Positions 16,888-25,024 of a stretch of DNA of 64,000 bases are shown here, in pieces. The position numbers and the translations under genes are program-made. The notes under the pieces were generated by a model. The model searched no databases and was not told the DNA's origin. It saw nothing but the letters and a program-made list of their open reading frames with translations. Numbering within the stretch: the first letter of the stretch is position 1; each line of letters begins with the position of its first letter. This DNA is from Streptomyces sp. NBC_00683 (lineage in GTDB: Bacteria; Actinomycetota; Actinomycetes; Streptomycetales; Streptomycetaceae), in assembly GCF_036226745.1 (NCBI RefSeq), contig NZ_CP109013.1, positions 5,518,001-5,582,000 of the forward strand, read 5' to 3'.

Positions 16888-17709
16888 GACGCTAAGCCCC
16901 CCTCGGTGTTCGCGTCTCCCTGGTCCCTACGGGCCTGTCGCTCCTGCACGTTTCCCCTCGGTCTCGCACGCGTCCCCAGTCCTCGACACTCATGATCGAA
17001 TCTACTGCGTTCCGCGGTGCCGACGTGACACGTTTCCCCACCGGCACTATGTCGACAAGGCAACTTGGCCCGAAGCATTCGATCACGAAGCGTTTCACTC
17101 ACGAGCCCCTCAGGGAAGTGCGCATAGCGATCATGGCCCGTCCCCGTTGGGTCAAAGCGTACCGCGCGGTCTATTCCTGCCTGCTGGCACGTGGGTTGGT
17201 CGGCCAAAACGCCAAGGAAGTAAGGGCAATGTGAAGTTGGCTGAAAAGTAGTGGTTGCGTGCGCGGATTCCAGTCATGCGACCGGCGCACCACCTCATGT
17301 ATCAGCAGCCTCCATGCGCCCTTGGGGCTCCCGGGGGCCGTTCTGCCCCCGGACGGGAACGAGGCGGAGCCGCCCGGTGGCACGGCGTGACGGCCCGGTC
17401 GGCGCGCTGTGCGTCGCATCCGGCCGTCTGCGGCCCTTCCGGCCTTCGCGGCCGGAAGGAACGGGGGGTGGGAACGCCTCCGCGTCGCGCGAGCTGGATG
17501 TACGACACAACCGGCATTGCCATACGGGGCCGGCTCGGGCATGCTCCCTCCATCGCCGCAAGCACTTTGCGAGGTTCTGGGCGGTGAAGGAGTGGCGCCG
17601 TACCCTTGGGGGTAGGGGGTTGGGAAGATGATTCCCGGACACAGCTTCATCCATGAACGAACCTCCGAACCGCTCTCTCCTCACGAGGACTCTCTTCGCC
17701 GAGACACCG
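16888..17709. other. 822-base intergenic region between adpA and the divergent stress-protein gene
   Basis: No supported gene is present: frames here lack ribosome sites and coding bias. It is expected to hold the adpA promoter and long leader. TGGCCCGAAG at 17066-17075 matches 9 of 10 positions of the AdpA consensus TGGCSNGWWY and may be an autoregulatory site. Confidence 0.6.
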
Positions 17710-18231
17710 ATGGCCGGTCACGAAATCCCTGAACCCGCAGACCGCAAGCAGGTAGCCGACCCACGGTCGGAACCGCAGACGGTCCCCGAGTCGCGCCCCT
17801 CCTGCGATCCGGCCTTCCGTCATGGGGTCGTGGTCGGTTTTGACGGCTCCACGTCCAGCGAACGAGCCCTCGCGTACGCCATCGGCATGGCGAACAGGCT
17901 CGGCTCCGGGCTGATCATCGTCCACGTCGCCAACCGGCTGCCGACCACCGTCTGGGCAGGCTGCGAGCCGCCCGTCTTCGTCGACGTGCCCGACCACCGC
18001 ACGGAGGTCCTGGGGCTCGAGCTGGCCTGCGCGGACTACCTCGCCGAGGTGCCGTGGGTGCTCGTGGAGCGCGGTGGCGACATCTGCCACGAGCTGGAGG
18101 AGGTCGGCCGGGAGTACTCGGCCGACGCGATCGTCGTCGGCTCCACGCACGGCATCGTTGGGCGGATCTTCGGCTCGGTGGCCGGCCGTCTCGCGCGGCG
18201 CGCCCAGCGCCCGGTCATCGTCATCCCCTGA
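17710..18231 (+). CDS. Universal stress protein (UspA family)
   Basis: This is a 173-residue cytoplasmic protein with an approximately 45-residue hydrophilic extension before a single Usp domain. The domain runs from GVVVGFDGSTSSERALAYAI to the ATP-binding end VVGSTHGIVGRIFGSVAGR followed by RPVIVIP. The glycine motif suggests an ATP-binding Usp. The start is uncertain: the ATG at 17710 (MAGHEIPE) fits homologues I recall, while an in-frame ATG at 17653 would add 19 residues; neither has a strong ribosome site. The gene is divergent from adpA across the long intergenic region. A hairpin directly after the stop ends the unit. Confidence 0.88.
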   Translation: MAGHEIPEPADRKQVADPRSEPQTVPESRPSCDPAFRHGVVVGFDGSTSSERALAYAIGMANRLGSGLIIVHVANRLPTTVWAGCEPPVFVDVPDHRTEVLGLELACADYLAEVPWVLVERGGDICHELEEVGREYSADAIVVGSTHGIVGRIFGSVAGRLARRAQRPVIVIP

Positions 18232-18249
18232 GGCGTTTCCCGAAACGCC
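18232..18249 (+). terminator. Hairpin directly after the Usp gene
   Basis: GGCGTTTC and GAAACGCC form an 8-base stem beginning right after the TGA. The loop is only two bases, so the inner pairs probably open. Confidence 0.5.
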
Positions 18250-18431
18250 GCTGCGCTCCCTGACGCTGACGCGGCTGAAGTGCTGCTCCGCCCCCCGGCC
18301 CTCCCTGACCGGGCGTCAATCCTATTCGGCACGCGGTGAATTCACTCGTGCGCAGAGGTGGATTGTGCGCTTGTGAAGGGTATCTGTACTGCAACAGGTA
18401 GCAGCAGCACAGCAGTTGAAGGGAGCCCGCC

Positions 18432-19004
18432 GTGGACAACGACGTCTCTGCGGGAAGTGCCAGTATCACCACCCTCGGCCATCTCGCCCTGGGTCTCACT
18501 CTGTTGGCGTTCGGCATCGGTCACACCGGGGTCATCGACGGTGTCACCGCGGCCGACGCCGTGTCGCTCGCGCTCTATGTCGGCGGCATCGCGCTGTTCG
18601 TCGCGGGACTCCTGGAGTTCCGCGCGTCCAACGCCTTCGCCGGTACGGCCTTCGCCGGCCTCGGCGCCTTCTGGTTCACCTGGGGCACCGGTGCCGGTTC
18701 GACGGTCTCGGACCATGCGGCAGGGCTCTTCCTGCTGCTCTGGGCCCTCTTCGCGCTGAGCCTGACCCTGGGGGCGGCCGGTGGAGGTCTGCTCACCCAG
18801 GGGACGTACGGGCTGCTCTTCCTGGGGCTGCTGCTCCTGGGCGTCGGGCAGTACGCCGGCAGTGACGGGCTCGGCAAGGTCGGAGGCTGGGTGGCCGCCG
18901 TGGCCGGGCTCGCCGCCTGGTACGGGGCGACGGCGGCGCTGGCCAAGTGGCCGACCGCGGTACCCAAGCGCGCTGCCGGCCGGGGCGTGACGGCCACCGG
19001 CTAG
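18432..19004 (+). CDS. GPR1/FUN34/YaaH (SatP-like) membrane protein
   Basis: This is a 190-residue integral membrane protein with six hydrophobic segments and short termini, the layout of the acetate/succinate transporter family (SatP/YaaH). The start GTG at 18432 has AAGGGAG upstream. The family hallmark NPAPLGL near the N-terminus is missing; here the corresponding stretch reads ITTLGHLALGL, so acetate transport is uncertain. It stands alone between the Usp gene and convergent glmS. Confidence 0.75.
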   Translation: MDNDVSAGSASITTLGHLALGLTLLAFGIGHTGVIDGVTAADAVSLALYVGGIALFVAGLLEFRASNAFAGTAFAGLGAFWFTWGTGAGSTVSDHAAGLFLLLWALFALSLTLGAAGGGLLTQGTYGLLFLGLLLLGVGQYAGSDGLGKVGGWVAAVAGLAAWYGATAALAKWPTAVPKRAAGRGVTATG

Positions 19005-19046
19005 CAGCCGGGCGGGGCGCCTCGGGCGGCCCCCGTCCAACGGGAG

Positions 19047-19091
19047 AGAGCGGCCCCCGCACCCTTGGTGGCGCGATGCGGGGGCCGCTCT
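19047..19091. terminator. Bidirectional terminator between the SatP-like gene and glmS
   Basis: A 15-base perfect stem (19047-19061 with 19077-19091) closes a 15-base loop between the two convergent genes. Confidence 0.8.
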
Positions 19092-19137
19092 GTGCGTACG
19101 GGCGGCCCTCCCGGAGGGAGCCGGATCCGACGGTGTC

Positions 19138-20967
19138 CTACTCGACGGTGACGGACTTCGCCAGGTTGCGCGGCTTGTCGATGTCACGGCCCATGGCCAG
19201 CGCCGTGTGGTACGCGAGCAGCTGCAGCGGGATGCCCATCAGGATCGGGTCCAGCTCGTTCTCGTTCTTCGGGACGATGATCGTGTGGTCGGCCTTCTCC
19301 TGCTCGCGGTGGGCGACGGCGAGGATCCGGCCGCTTCGGGCCTTGATCTCCTCCAGCGCGGCGCGGTTCTTCTCCAGCAGGTCGTCGTCCGGGACGATCG
19401 CGACGGTGGGGAGCGCCGGCTCGATGAGCGCGAGGGGGCCGTGCTTCAGCTCCGAGGCGGGGTAGGCCTCGGCGTGGATGTACGAGATCTCCTTGAGCTT
19501 CAGGGAGGCCTCCAGGGCGACGGGGTAGCCCCGCACGCGGCCGATGAACATCATCGACTGGGCGCCCGCGTACTCCTCGGCCAGCTTCTTGATCTCGTCC
19601 TCGGACTCGAGGATCTGACCGATCTGCTCGGGCAGCTTGCGCAGGCCCTCGATGATCCGCTTGCCGTCGGAGACCGACAGGTCGCGGATGCGGCCCAGGT
19701 GCAGGGCGAGCAGCGCGAAGGCGACGACGGTGTTGGTGAAGCACTTGGTGGAGACGACGCAGACCTCCGGGCCCGCGTGGACGTACATGCCGCCGTCGGC
19801 CTCGCGGGCGATCGCCGAGCCGACGACGTTCACCACGCCGAGGACGCGTGCGCCCTTGCGCTTGAGCTCCTGGACCGCGGCCAGCACGTCGTAGGTCTCA
19901 CCGGACTGGGAGACGGCGACGTACAGCGTGTCGGGGTCCACGACGGGGTTGCGGTAGCGGAACTCGGAGGCGGGCTCGGCGTCCGCGGGGATGCGGGCCA
20001 GCTCCTCGATGAGACCGGCGCCGATCATGCCCGCGTGGTACGAGGTGCCGCAGCCGAGGATCTTGATCCGGCGGACCCCGCGGGCCTCGCGGGCGTCCAG
20101 GTTCAGGCCGCCCAGGTGCACGGTGGAGAAGCGGTCGTCGATCCGGCCGCGCAGCACGCGGTCCACGGCGTCGGCCTGCTCGGAGATCTCCTTGTGCATG
20201 TACGTGTCGTGGCCGCCCATGTCGTACGACTCGGCCTCCCACTCCACGGTGGTGGGCGTCGCCGTCGTGGTCGAGCCCTCCGTCGTGTACGTACGGAAGT
20301 CGTCGGCCTTGAGGGTGGCCATCTCGCCGTCGTCCAGGGTGACGATCTGGCGGGTGTGGGCGACGAGCGCGGCGACGTCCGAGGCGACGAACATCTCCTT
20401 CTCGCCGATGCCGAGCACGACGGGGGAGCCGTTGCGGGCGACGACGATGCGGTCGTTGAAGTCGGCGTGCAGGACGGCGATGCCGTACGTGCCCTCGACG
20501 GACTTCAGCGCCTCGCGGACCTTCTCCTCGAGGGTGGAGGCCTGTGCCCGGGCGATCAGGTGGACCAGGACCTCGGTGTCGGTCTCGGAGAGGAAGACGA
20601 CGCCGTCGGCGACGAGCTTCGCGCGGATCTCGGAGGCGTTGTCGATGATGCCGTTGTGGACGACGGCGACCTTGTTCTCCGCGTCCAGGTGCGGGTGCGC
20701 GTTCTCGTCGCTCGGAGCGCCGTGGGTGGCCCAGCGGGTGTGGGCGATACCGGTGGTGCCGGCGAACCGCTTGGGTACGCGGGCCTCCAGCTCGCGGACC
20801 CGGCCCTTGGCCTTGACCATCTTCAGGGTGCCCGGCTTGCCCGCGGCGGCCTTGCCCGTGATGACGATGCCCGCGGAGTCGTACCCCCGGTACTCCAGCC
20901 GCTGCAGGCCCTCCAGCAGCAGCGGAGCCACGTCACGCTTTCCGATATAACCGACGATCCCGCACAT
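19138..20967 (-). CDS. glmS: Glutamine-fructose-6-phosphate aminotransferase (isomerising)
   Basis: This enzyme makes glucosamine-6-phosphate from fructose-6-phosphate and glutamine, the first step to UDP-GlcNAc for cell-wall synthesis. The 609 residues are full length. The N-terminal glutaminase domain begins MCGIVGYIG with catalytic Cys2. Two SIS sugar-isomerase domains follow (ILGCGTSYHAG near residue 300), and the protein ends DKPRNLAKSVTVE, the conserved GlmS tail. The small gene at 21026 lies 58 bases upstream on the same strand and may be co-transcribed. No glmS ribozyme-like structure was noticed in the short leader. Confidence 0.97.
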   Translation of the reverse strand: MCGIVGYIGKRDVAPLLLEGLQRLEYRGYDSAGIVITGKAAAGKPGTLKMVKAKGRVRELEARVPKRFAGTTGIAHTRWATHGAPSDENAHPHLDAENKVAVVHNGIIDNASEIRAKLVADGVVFLSETDTEVLVHLIARAQASTLEEKVREALKSVEGTYGIAVLHADFNDRIVVARNGSPVVLGIGEKEMFVASDVAALVAHTRQIVTLDDGEMATLKADDFRTYTTEGSTTTATPTTVEWEAESYDMGGHDTYMHKEISEQADAVDRVLRGRIDDRFSTVHLGGLNLDAREARGVRRIKILGCGTSYHAGMIGAGLIEELARIPADAEPASEFRYRNPVVDPDTLYVAVSQSGETYDVLAAVQELKRKGARVLGVVNVVGSAIAREADGGMYVHAGPEVCVVSTKCFTNTVVAFALLALHLGRIRDLSVSDGKRIIEGLRKLPEQIGQILESEDEIKKLAEEYAGAQSMMFIGRVRGYPVALEASLKLKEISYIHAEAYPASELKHGPLALIEPALPTVAIVPDDDLLEKNRAALEEIKARSGRILAVAHREQEKADHTIIVPKNENELDPILMGIPLQLLAYHTALAMGRDIDKPRNLAKSVTVE

Positions 20968-21025
20968 AGAGTCTCTGCCCCTCCATCGACGTACAAAAGT
21001 GTGTGCCCGGCCCTGCCGGTCCGGC

Positions 21026-21301
21026 TCAGCCGTAGACGATGCGGCGCAGCTGGCGGAGCGAGAGCTCCTGCGGCGCCACCGCCCGGTGAGGCAGCTCGGC
21101 CGCGATCCGTTCGAAGATGTCCGTGTTCACCAGGCCGCCGGACTGCAGTTCGCGGTGGCGGCGGCGGACGTAGTCCTCGGTCGTCTCGTCGAAGTACGCC
21201 AGCACGTCGAGGATCACCCTGGCGGCTTCGCCGCGCTGGAGCGCGGTGGAGCGTACGAGGTGGTCGATGAGGTCGTCATGCGACGGGCGGCGTTCGAGCA
21301 C
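21026..21301 (-). CDS. Conserved small protein of unknown function upstream of glmS
   Basis: This is a 91-residue soluble, mostly helical protein starting at GTG (21301). It is rich in Arg, Glu and Leu (DDLIDHLVRSTALQRGEAAR; ETTEDYVRRRHRELQ), with no signal, membrane segment or recognised motif. The clear third-position GC bias and its place just ahead of glmS support a real gene. I recall similar short proteins in other Streptomyces but no function. Confidence 0.72.
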   Translation of the reverse strand: MLERRPSHDDLIDHLVRSTALQRGEAARVILDVLAYFDETTEDYVRRRHRELQSGGLVNTDIFERIAAELPHRAVAPQELSLRQLRRIVYG

Positions 21302-21388
21302 CCGTCGATATTGCTTCGCCCGGCCGCAATGTGCAAGAAATCTGCCCGATATCGGGCAGCGTCACACAGGAATACGTCGGCGTCCGCG

Positions 21389-22255
21389 TCAGAGGCGCTT
21401 CAGAACCGCTTGTTTTGCGGTGCCGAACTCGTCATCGGTGAGGATCCCGGCCTGATGCAGCTCGCCGAGCTCGCGCAGTCTGCGCAGGAGTACGTCGTGA
21501 TCGTCGGCGGGCGGGGCGGCGGCCTTCGCGAGGTCCGCCACGGGCAGCTGGGGCGCTGTCCCGGTGCGGGGCAGCCGCGTCAGGACGGCGGCCGCGACCA
21601 GGACGGCCGAGTACTCCTTCTTGGAGAGCCCCCACAGCTCCAGCGAGTACGGGTCGAACTTGGGCGGCGCCGAGGAGCTGCCCGGGCCCCTCTCGAAGCG
21701 CAGGAAGCCGTTCTCCAGGCCGATCGCCGGCAGCCAGCGCACGCCCGTCACCTCCGACACCGGGAACGTGACCGGGCCGCCCGAGGTCTTCGACTCCGCG
21801 GCCTTCCAGTTCCAGGTGAGCCGTACCGTCTCCCCGTCGAAGGAGGCCGTGCCATCCCCGCCACCGCCGGAGACGGGCAGTGAGGGGCCCGGCAGCAGGA
21901 AGCCCTCCGCGGGCGTATCGGGCACCTGCTCGATGACCAGGGCGTTGCGCACCTCGTCGACGAAGTACTCCGCGACGCCCGTGCGGTCCTTCTCCACCGC
22001 GAGCTGATAGGGGTCGGAGGCGTCCTTGAGCCTGCCGTCCGCGGCCCGCAGCACCGGGCACGCGCCGGTGCGCAGGCGCAGCCGCAGCCGGCCGCCCTTC
22101 CGGTCGGGCTCGAACGAGACTCCCGCCAACGCCTGCACCGGGATGGCGAGTTCGCCCAGGTCCTGCCGGACGGGATGCACCCTGCTGCCCGGCACGATGC
22201 GCACCGTGTCCCCGTCGAACGTCCAGGTGCCGTCGCGCTGGATGATTTCCGCCAT
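21389..22255 (-). CDS. DUF4429 and SHOCT domain protein
   Basis: This is a 288-residue cytoplasmic protein. Two copies of a beta-rich DUF4429 domain are recognisable (about residues 1-110, opening IIQRDGTWTFDGDTVRI, and 135-230, opening GTASFDGETVRLTWNWK). The C-terminus is a SHOCT helix pair (LLRRLRELGELHQAGILTDD), a short oligomerisation or membrane-proximal domain. The function of the combination is unknown. The gene is divergent from the GH20 hexosaminidase; the DasR-like site at 22286 lies between them, 30 bases upstream of this start. Confidence 0.82.
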   Translation of the reverse strand: MAEIIQRDGTWTFDGDTVRIVPGSRVHPVRQDLGELAIPVQALAGVSFEPDRKGGRLRLRLRTGACPVLRAADGRLKDASDPYQLAVEKDRTGVAEYFVDEVRNALVIEQVPDTPAEGFLLPGPSLPVSGGGGDGTASFDGETVRLTWNWKAAESKTSGGPVTFPVSEVTGVRWLPAIGLENGFLRFERGPGSSSAPPKFDPYSLELWGLSKKEYSAVLVAAAVLTRLPRTGTAPQLPVADLAKAAAPPADDHDVLLRRLRELGELHQAGILTDDEFGTAKQAVLKRL

Positions 22256-22285
22256 GCCGCCGATTCTGCCAGCCGGACGACGAGA

Positions 22286-22301
22286 AGTGGTCTAGTCCTT
22301 G
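22286..22301. promoter_or_regulatory. DasR-responsive element (dre)-like site
   Basis: AGTGGTCTAGTCCTTG matches 12 of 16 positions of the dre palindrome AGTGGTCTAGACCACT, with the left half perfect. It lies 88 bases before the hexosaminidase start. Known DasR targets are chitin and GlcNAc genes, which fits. Confidence 0.7.
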
Positions 22302-22388
22302 ACGGTCTGTGTGACGCGCGGTACGCATGGTGACCGTTCGGTTGTTCAGGAGATCCACAGGTGTGAACCCGTCGAAAGGGACCGGCTT

Positions 22389-24002
22389 GTGAGACAACAC
22401 AGAACGATTTCCCGCTTGTTCGGCTCGCTGCTGCTCGTCGTGGCGGCCGGCGTCTCCAGCGTCGCAGCGGCCCCGGCCGGCGCCGGCCCGGCCCCGGCCG
22501 CGTCACCCCGGCCGCTCGGCGAGATCGTGCCCGCCCCCGTATCGGTGAAGCCGGGCGGACCCGCGTACGCCATCACGGCGGGCACGCGCATACGGGTCGA
22601 CGGCAGCTCCCGCGAGGCCCGGCGCATCGGTGAGTACCTGGCGGACGCGCTGCGGCCCTCCACCGGGTACGCGCTGCCGGTCACCGAACGGGCCGGGCAC
22701 GACGGCATACGGCTCGAACTCGGCTCCGGGGACAGCGGCCTGGGCGCCGAGGGCTACCGCCTGAAGTCCTCCCGCGGCTCCGTCACCATCACCGCACGCG
22801 CCCCCGCAGGGCTCTTCCACGGCGTCCAGACACTGCGGCAGCTGCTCCCGGCCGCCGTGGAGGAGGACAGCCCGCAGAAGGGGCCCTGGGAGATCGCGGG
22901 CGGCACGCTCACGGACTCCCCGCGCTATGCGTACCGCAGCGCGATGCTCGACGTCTCACGGCACTTCTTCTCGGTCGCCGAGGTGAAGCGGTACATCGAC
23001 CAGCTCGCCCTCTACAAGATCAACAAGCTGCACCTGCACCTCTCCGACGACCAGGGCTGGCGCATAGCCATCGACTCCTGGCCCCGGCTCGCCGAGTACG
23101 GCGGCTCCACCGAGGTCGGGGGCGGCCCCGGCGGCCACTACACCAAGAGCGACTACAGGGAGATCCTCCGGTACGCGGCCTCCCGCTACCTGGAGGTCGT
23201 CCCCGAGATCGATCTGCCCGGCCACACGAACGCGGCACTCGCCTCCTACGCCGAGCTGAACTGCGACGGCGTCGCCCCGCCGCTCTACACAGGCACCGCG
23301 GTCGGTTTCAGCTCGCTGTGCGTGCCCAAGGCGGTGACGTACGACTTCGTGGACGACGTGATCCGTGAGCTGGCCGCCCTCACGCCCGGCCGGTACCTCC
23401 ACATCGGCGGCGACGAGGCGCACTCCACGAGCCATGAGGACTACGTGGCGTTCATGGAGAAGGCGCAGGCCGTCGTCGGCACGTACGGCAAGACCGTCGT
23501 CGGCTGGCACCAGTTGACCGGGGCGGTCCCGGTGAAGGGCGCCGTCGCCCAGTACTGGGGCTACGACCGGACGGGCGCGGCCGAGCGGCAGCAGGTGGCG
23601 GACGCCGCGAAGAACGGCACGAAACTGGTGCTGTCCCCGGCGGACCGTACCTACCTGGACATGAAGTACACCAAGGACACGAAGCTCGGTCTGGCCTGGG
23701 CGGGCTACGTCGAGGTCCAGCGGTCCTACGACTGGAACCCGGCGGCCTATCTGGAGGGCGTCCCCGAGGAGGCCGTCCTCGGGGTGGAGGCGCCGATCTG
23801 GACCGAGACCCTGACGAACAGCGCGGACATCGAGCAGATGGCGTTCCCGCGGCTTGTGGGGGTCGCCGAACTGGGATGGTCCCCCGCGGCCACGCACGAC
23901 TGGGACACCTACAAGGTGCGCCTCGCGGCGCAGGGTCCGCGGCTGTCGGCGCTGGGGATCGACTTCTACCGGTCGCCGCAGGTCCCTTGGCCCACGGAGT
24001 GA
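22389..24002 (+). CDS. Secreted beta-N-acetylhexosaminidase, glycoside hydrolase family 20
   Basis: This extracellular enzyme releases terminal N-acetylglucosamine from chito-oligosaccharides and related glycans. It has 537 residues: a signal peptide at about 1-37 (RISRLFGSLLLVVAAGV core, Ala-rich cleavage region), a GH20b alpha/beta domain to about 170, then the GH20 barrel. The catalytic pair is in HIGGDEAH (Asp342-Glu343), acting by substrate-assisted catalysis. The GTG at 22389 is chosen because AAGGGA precedes it and the signal peptide begins there. A DasR-like site upstream suggests GlcNAc-dependent control together with chitinases. The gene ends in a very strong hairpin before desF. 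Confidence 0.93.
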   Translation: MRQHRTISRLFGSLLLVVAAGVSSVAAAPAGAGPAPAASPRPLGEIVPAPVSVKPGGPAYAITAGTRIRVDGSSREARRIGEYLADALRPSTGYALPVTERAGHDGIRLELGSGDSGLGAEGYRLKSSRGSVTITARAPAGLFHGVQTLRQLLPAAVEEDSPQKGPWEIAGGTLTDSPRYAYRSAMLDVSRHFFSVAEVKRYIDQLALYKINKLHLHLSDDQGWRIAIDSWPRLAEYGGSTEVGGGPGGHYTKSDYREILRYAASRYLEVVPEIDLPGHTNAALASYAELNCDGVAPPLYTGTAVGFSSLCVPKAVTYDFVDDVIRELAALTPGRYLHIGGDEAHSTSHEDYVAFMEKAQAVVGTYGKTVVGWHQLTGAVPVKGAVAQYWGYDRTGAAERQQVADAAKNGTKLVLSPADRTYLDMKYTKDTKLGLAWAGYVEVQRSYDWNPAAYLEGVPEEAVLGVEAPIWTETLTNSADIEQMAFPRLVGVAELGWSPAATHDWDTYKVRLAAQGPRLSALGIDFYRSPQVPWPTE

Positions 24003-24009
24003 GGTAGCC

Positions 24010-24052
24010 GTCCCGGGCTGCCGGGCGGTCCGACCGCCCGGCAGCCCGGGAC
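24010..24052. terminator. Very long perfect hairpin between hexosaminidase and desF
   Basis: Twenty-one bases (24010-24030) are perfectly complementary to 24032-24052, leaving only a single central base. It sits between convergent genes and can serve both. Confidence 0.85.
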
Positions 24053-24090
24053 ACGGGGTCAGGAACCCGTGCAGCGGAAACCGACCGGGG

Positions 24091-24939
24091 CTACGCGTCC
24101 TGGGAAGCCGCTTCGGCCCTCAGCTGTTCCTCGCTGAGTCCGCGCCGCCAGTAACCGACGAACGTCACCCGCCTGCGGTCGAACTGCCGTTCCTGCACGA
24201 GATGGCGGCGCAGGGCCCGGACCCCGGAGGACTCGCCCGCGATCCAGACGTACGGGGTGCCCTCGGGCAGCTCGGCGGCACGCACGGCCTCCACGGCCGA
24301 GGGCGCGCCCTCCGCCCGGACGAGCCAGCTGATGCGGGCATCGGCCGCCGTGCGGAGCGCCTGGCGGTCCTGGGCGTGCGGGATCTCCAGCCAGACCCTG
24401 GCCTTCGTCCCGGCCGGCAGCCACTCCAACGCGGCCGACGCGGCGGGCAGGGCCGTCTCGTCGGCCCAGATCAGTACCCAGTCGGTGTCCTGCGGCGGCC
24501 GGAAGCGGACCGCGGTGTTGTCCTCGACGGCCGGACCGAGCGCCTTGAGCAGCTGCCCCGGTGCTGCGGCGGACGCCCAGCGGCAGGCGGGCCCGCCGTC
24601 CTCGTGCAACGCGAAGTCGATGTCGACCTCGGTCGAACCGTCATCGGTACGGCGCTGTGCCCGCACCGTGTACGAGCGCATCACCGCCCGTACGTCCTCG
24701 GGGAGGGCCCGCCACGCGGTGAACCACTCACCGTTCGCGTCGACGGGAACGAGGGGCTCTCGCTGCCCCGGGTGCGGCAGGAACAGCGAGAGGCTCTGGT
24801 CCCGGCCCCCGGCGGCGAAGCCGTCGAGCCCCGGACCGCCGAAGGTGACCCGGCACATGGAAGGGCTCAGCCGGCGGGTCCGCAGGACCGTCAGGCCGAA
24901 GAACCGGAAGGGTTCGACGGGTGCGGCGGCAGTCGTCAT
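24091..24939 (-). CDS. desF: Siderophore-interacting FAD-binding protein (ferri-siderophore reductase)
   Basis: This cytoplasmic flavoprotein probably reduces imported ferri-siderophore to free the iron. The 282 residues show an FAD-binding 9 domain with the flavin motif RSYTVR near residue 88, then a NAD(P)H-binding SIP domain (DWVLIWADETALPA; YVWIAGESSGVRALR). The family length is normal. It lies downstream of desE on the same strand across an 85-base gap with a strong hairpin. In the usual Streptomyces des locus, the biosynthetic genes desABCD stand between this gene and the hexosaminidase; here they are missing. Ferrioxamine as substrate is inferred from synteny. Confidence 0.86.
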   Translation of the reverse strand: MTTAAAPVEPFRFFGLTVLRTRRLSPSMCRVTFGGPGLDGFAAGGRDQSLSLFLPHPGQREPLVPVDANGEWFTAWRALPEDVRAVMRSYTVRAQRRTDDGSTEVDIDFALHEDGGPACRWASAAAPGQLLKALGPAVEDNTAVRFRPPQDTDWVLIWADETALPAASAALEWLPAGTKARVWLEIPHAQDRQALRTAADARISWLVRAEGAPSAVEAVRAAELPEGTPYVWIAGESSGVRALRRHLVQERQFDRRRVTFVGYWRRGLSEEQLRAEAASQDA

Positions 24940-24983
24940 GGAAGGGTCCTCCCAGGAACCGGGAACCGGGGCGACAACGGCGA

Positions 24984-25020
24984 CGGCCCGGCCCGGAGCG
25001 AGTCGCTCCGGGCCGGGCCG
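24984..25020 (-). terminator. Strong hairpin between desE and desF
   Basis: Seventeen bases (24984-25000) pair perfectly with 25004-25020 across a 3-base loop. It may attenuate transcription from desE into desF. Confidence 0.8.
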
Positions 25021-25024
25021 AGGG

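Noticed and set aside
16886..17251. Open frame of 121 codons upstream of adpA
   Set aside because: No ribosome site, no coding bias and it lies in the expected adpA leader/promoter region.
19207..21270. Open frame of about 690 codons on the plus strand
   Set aside because: It is antisense to glmS and the small upstream gene and shows no protein family pattern.
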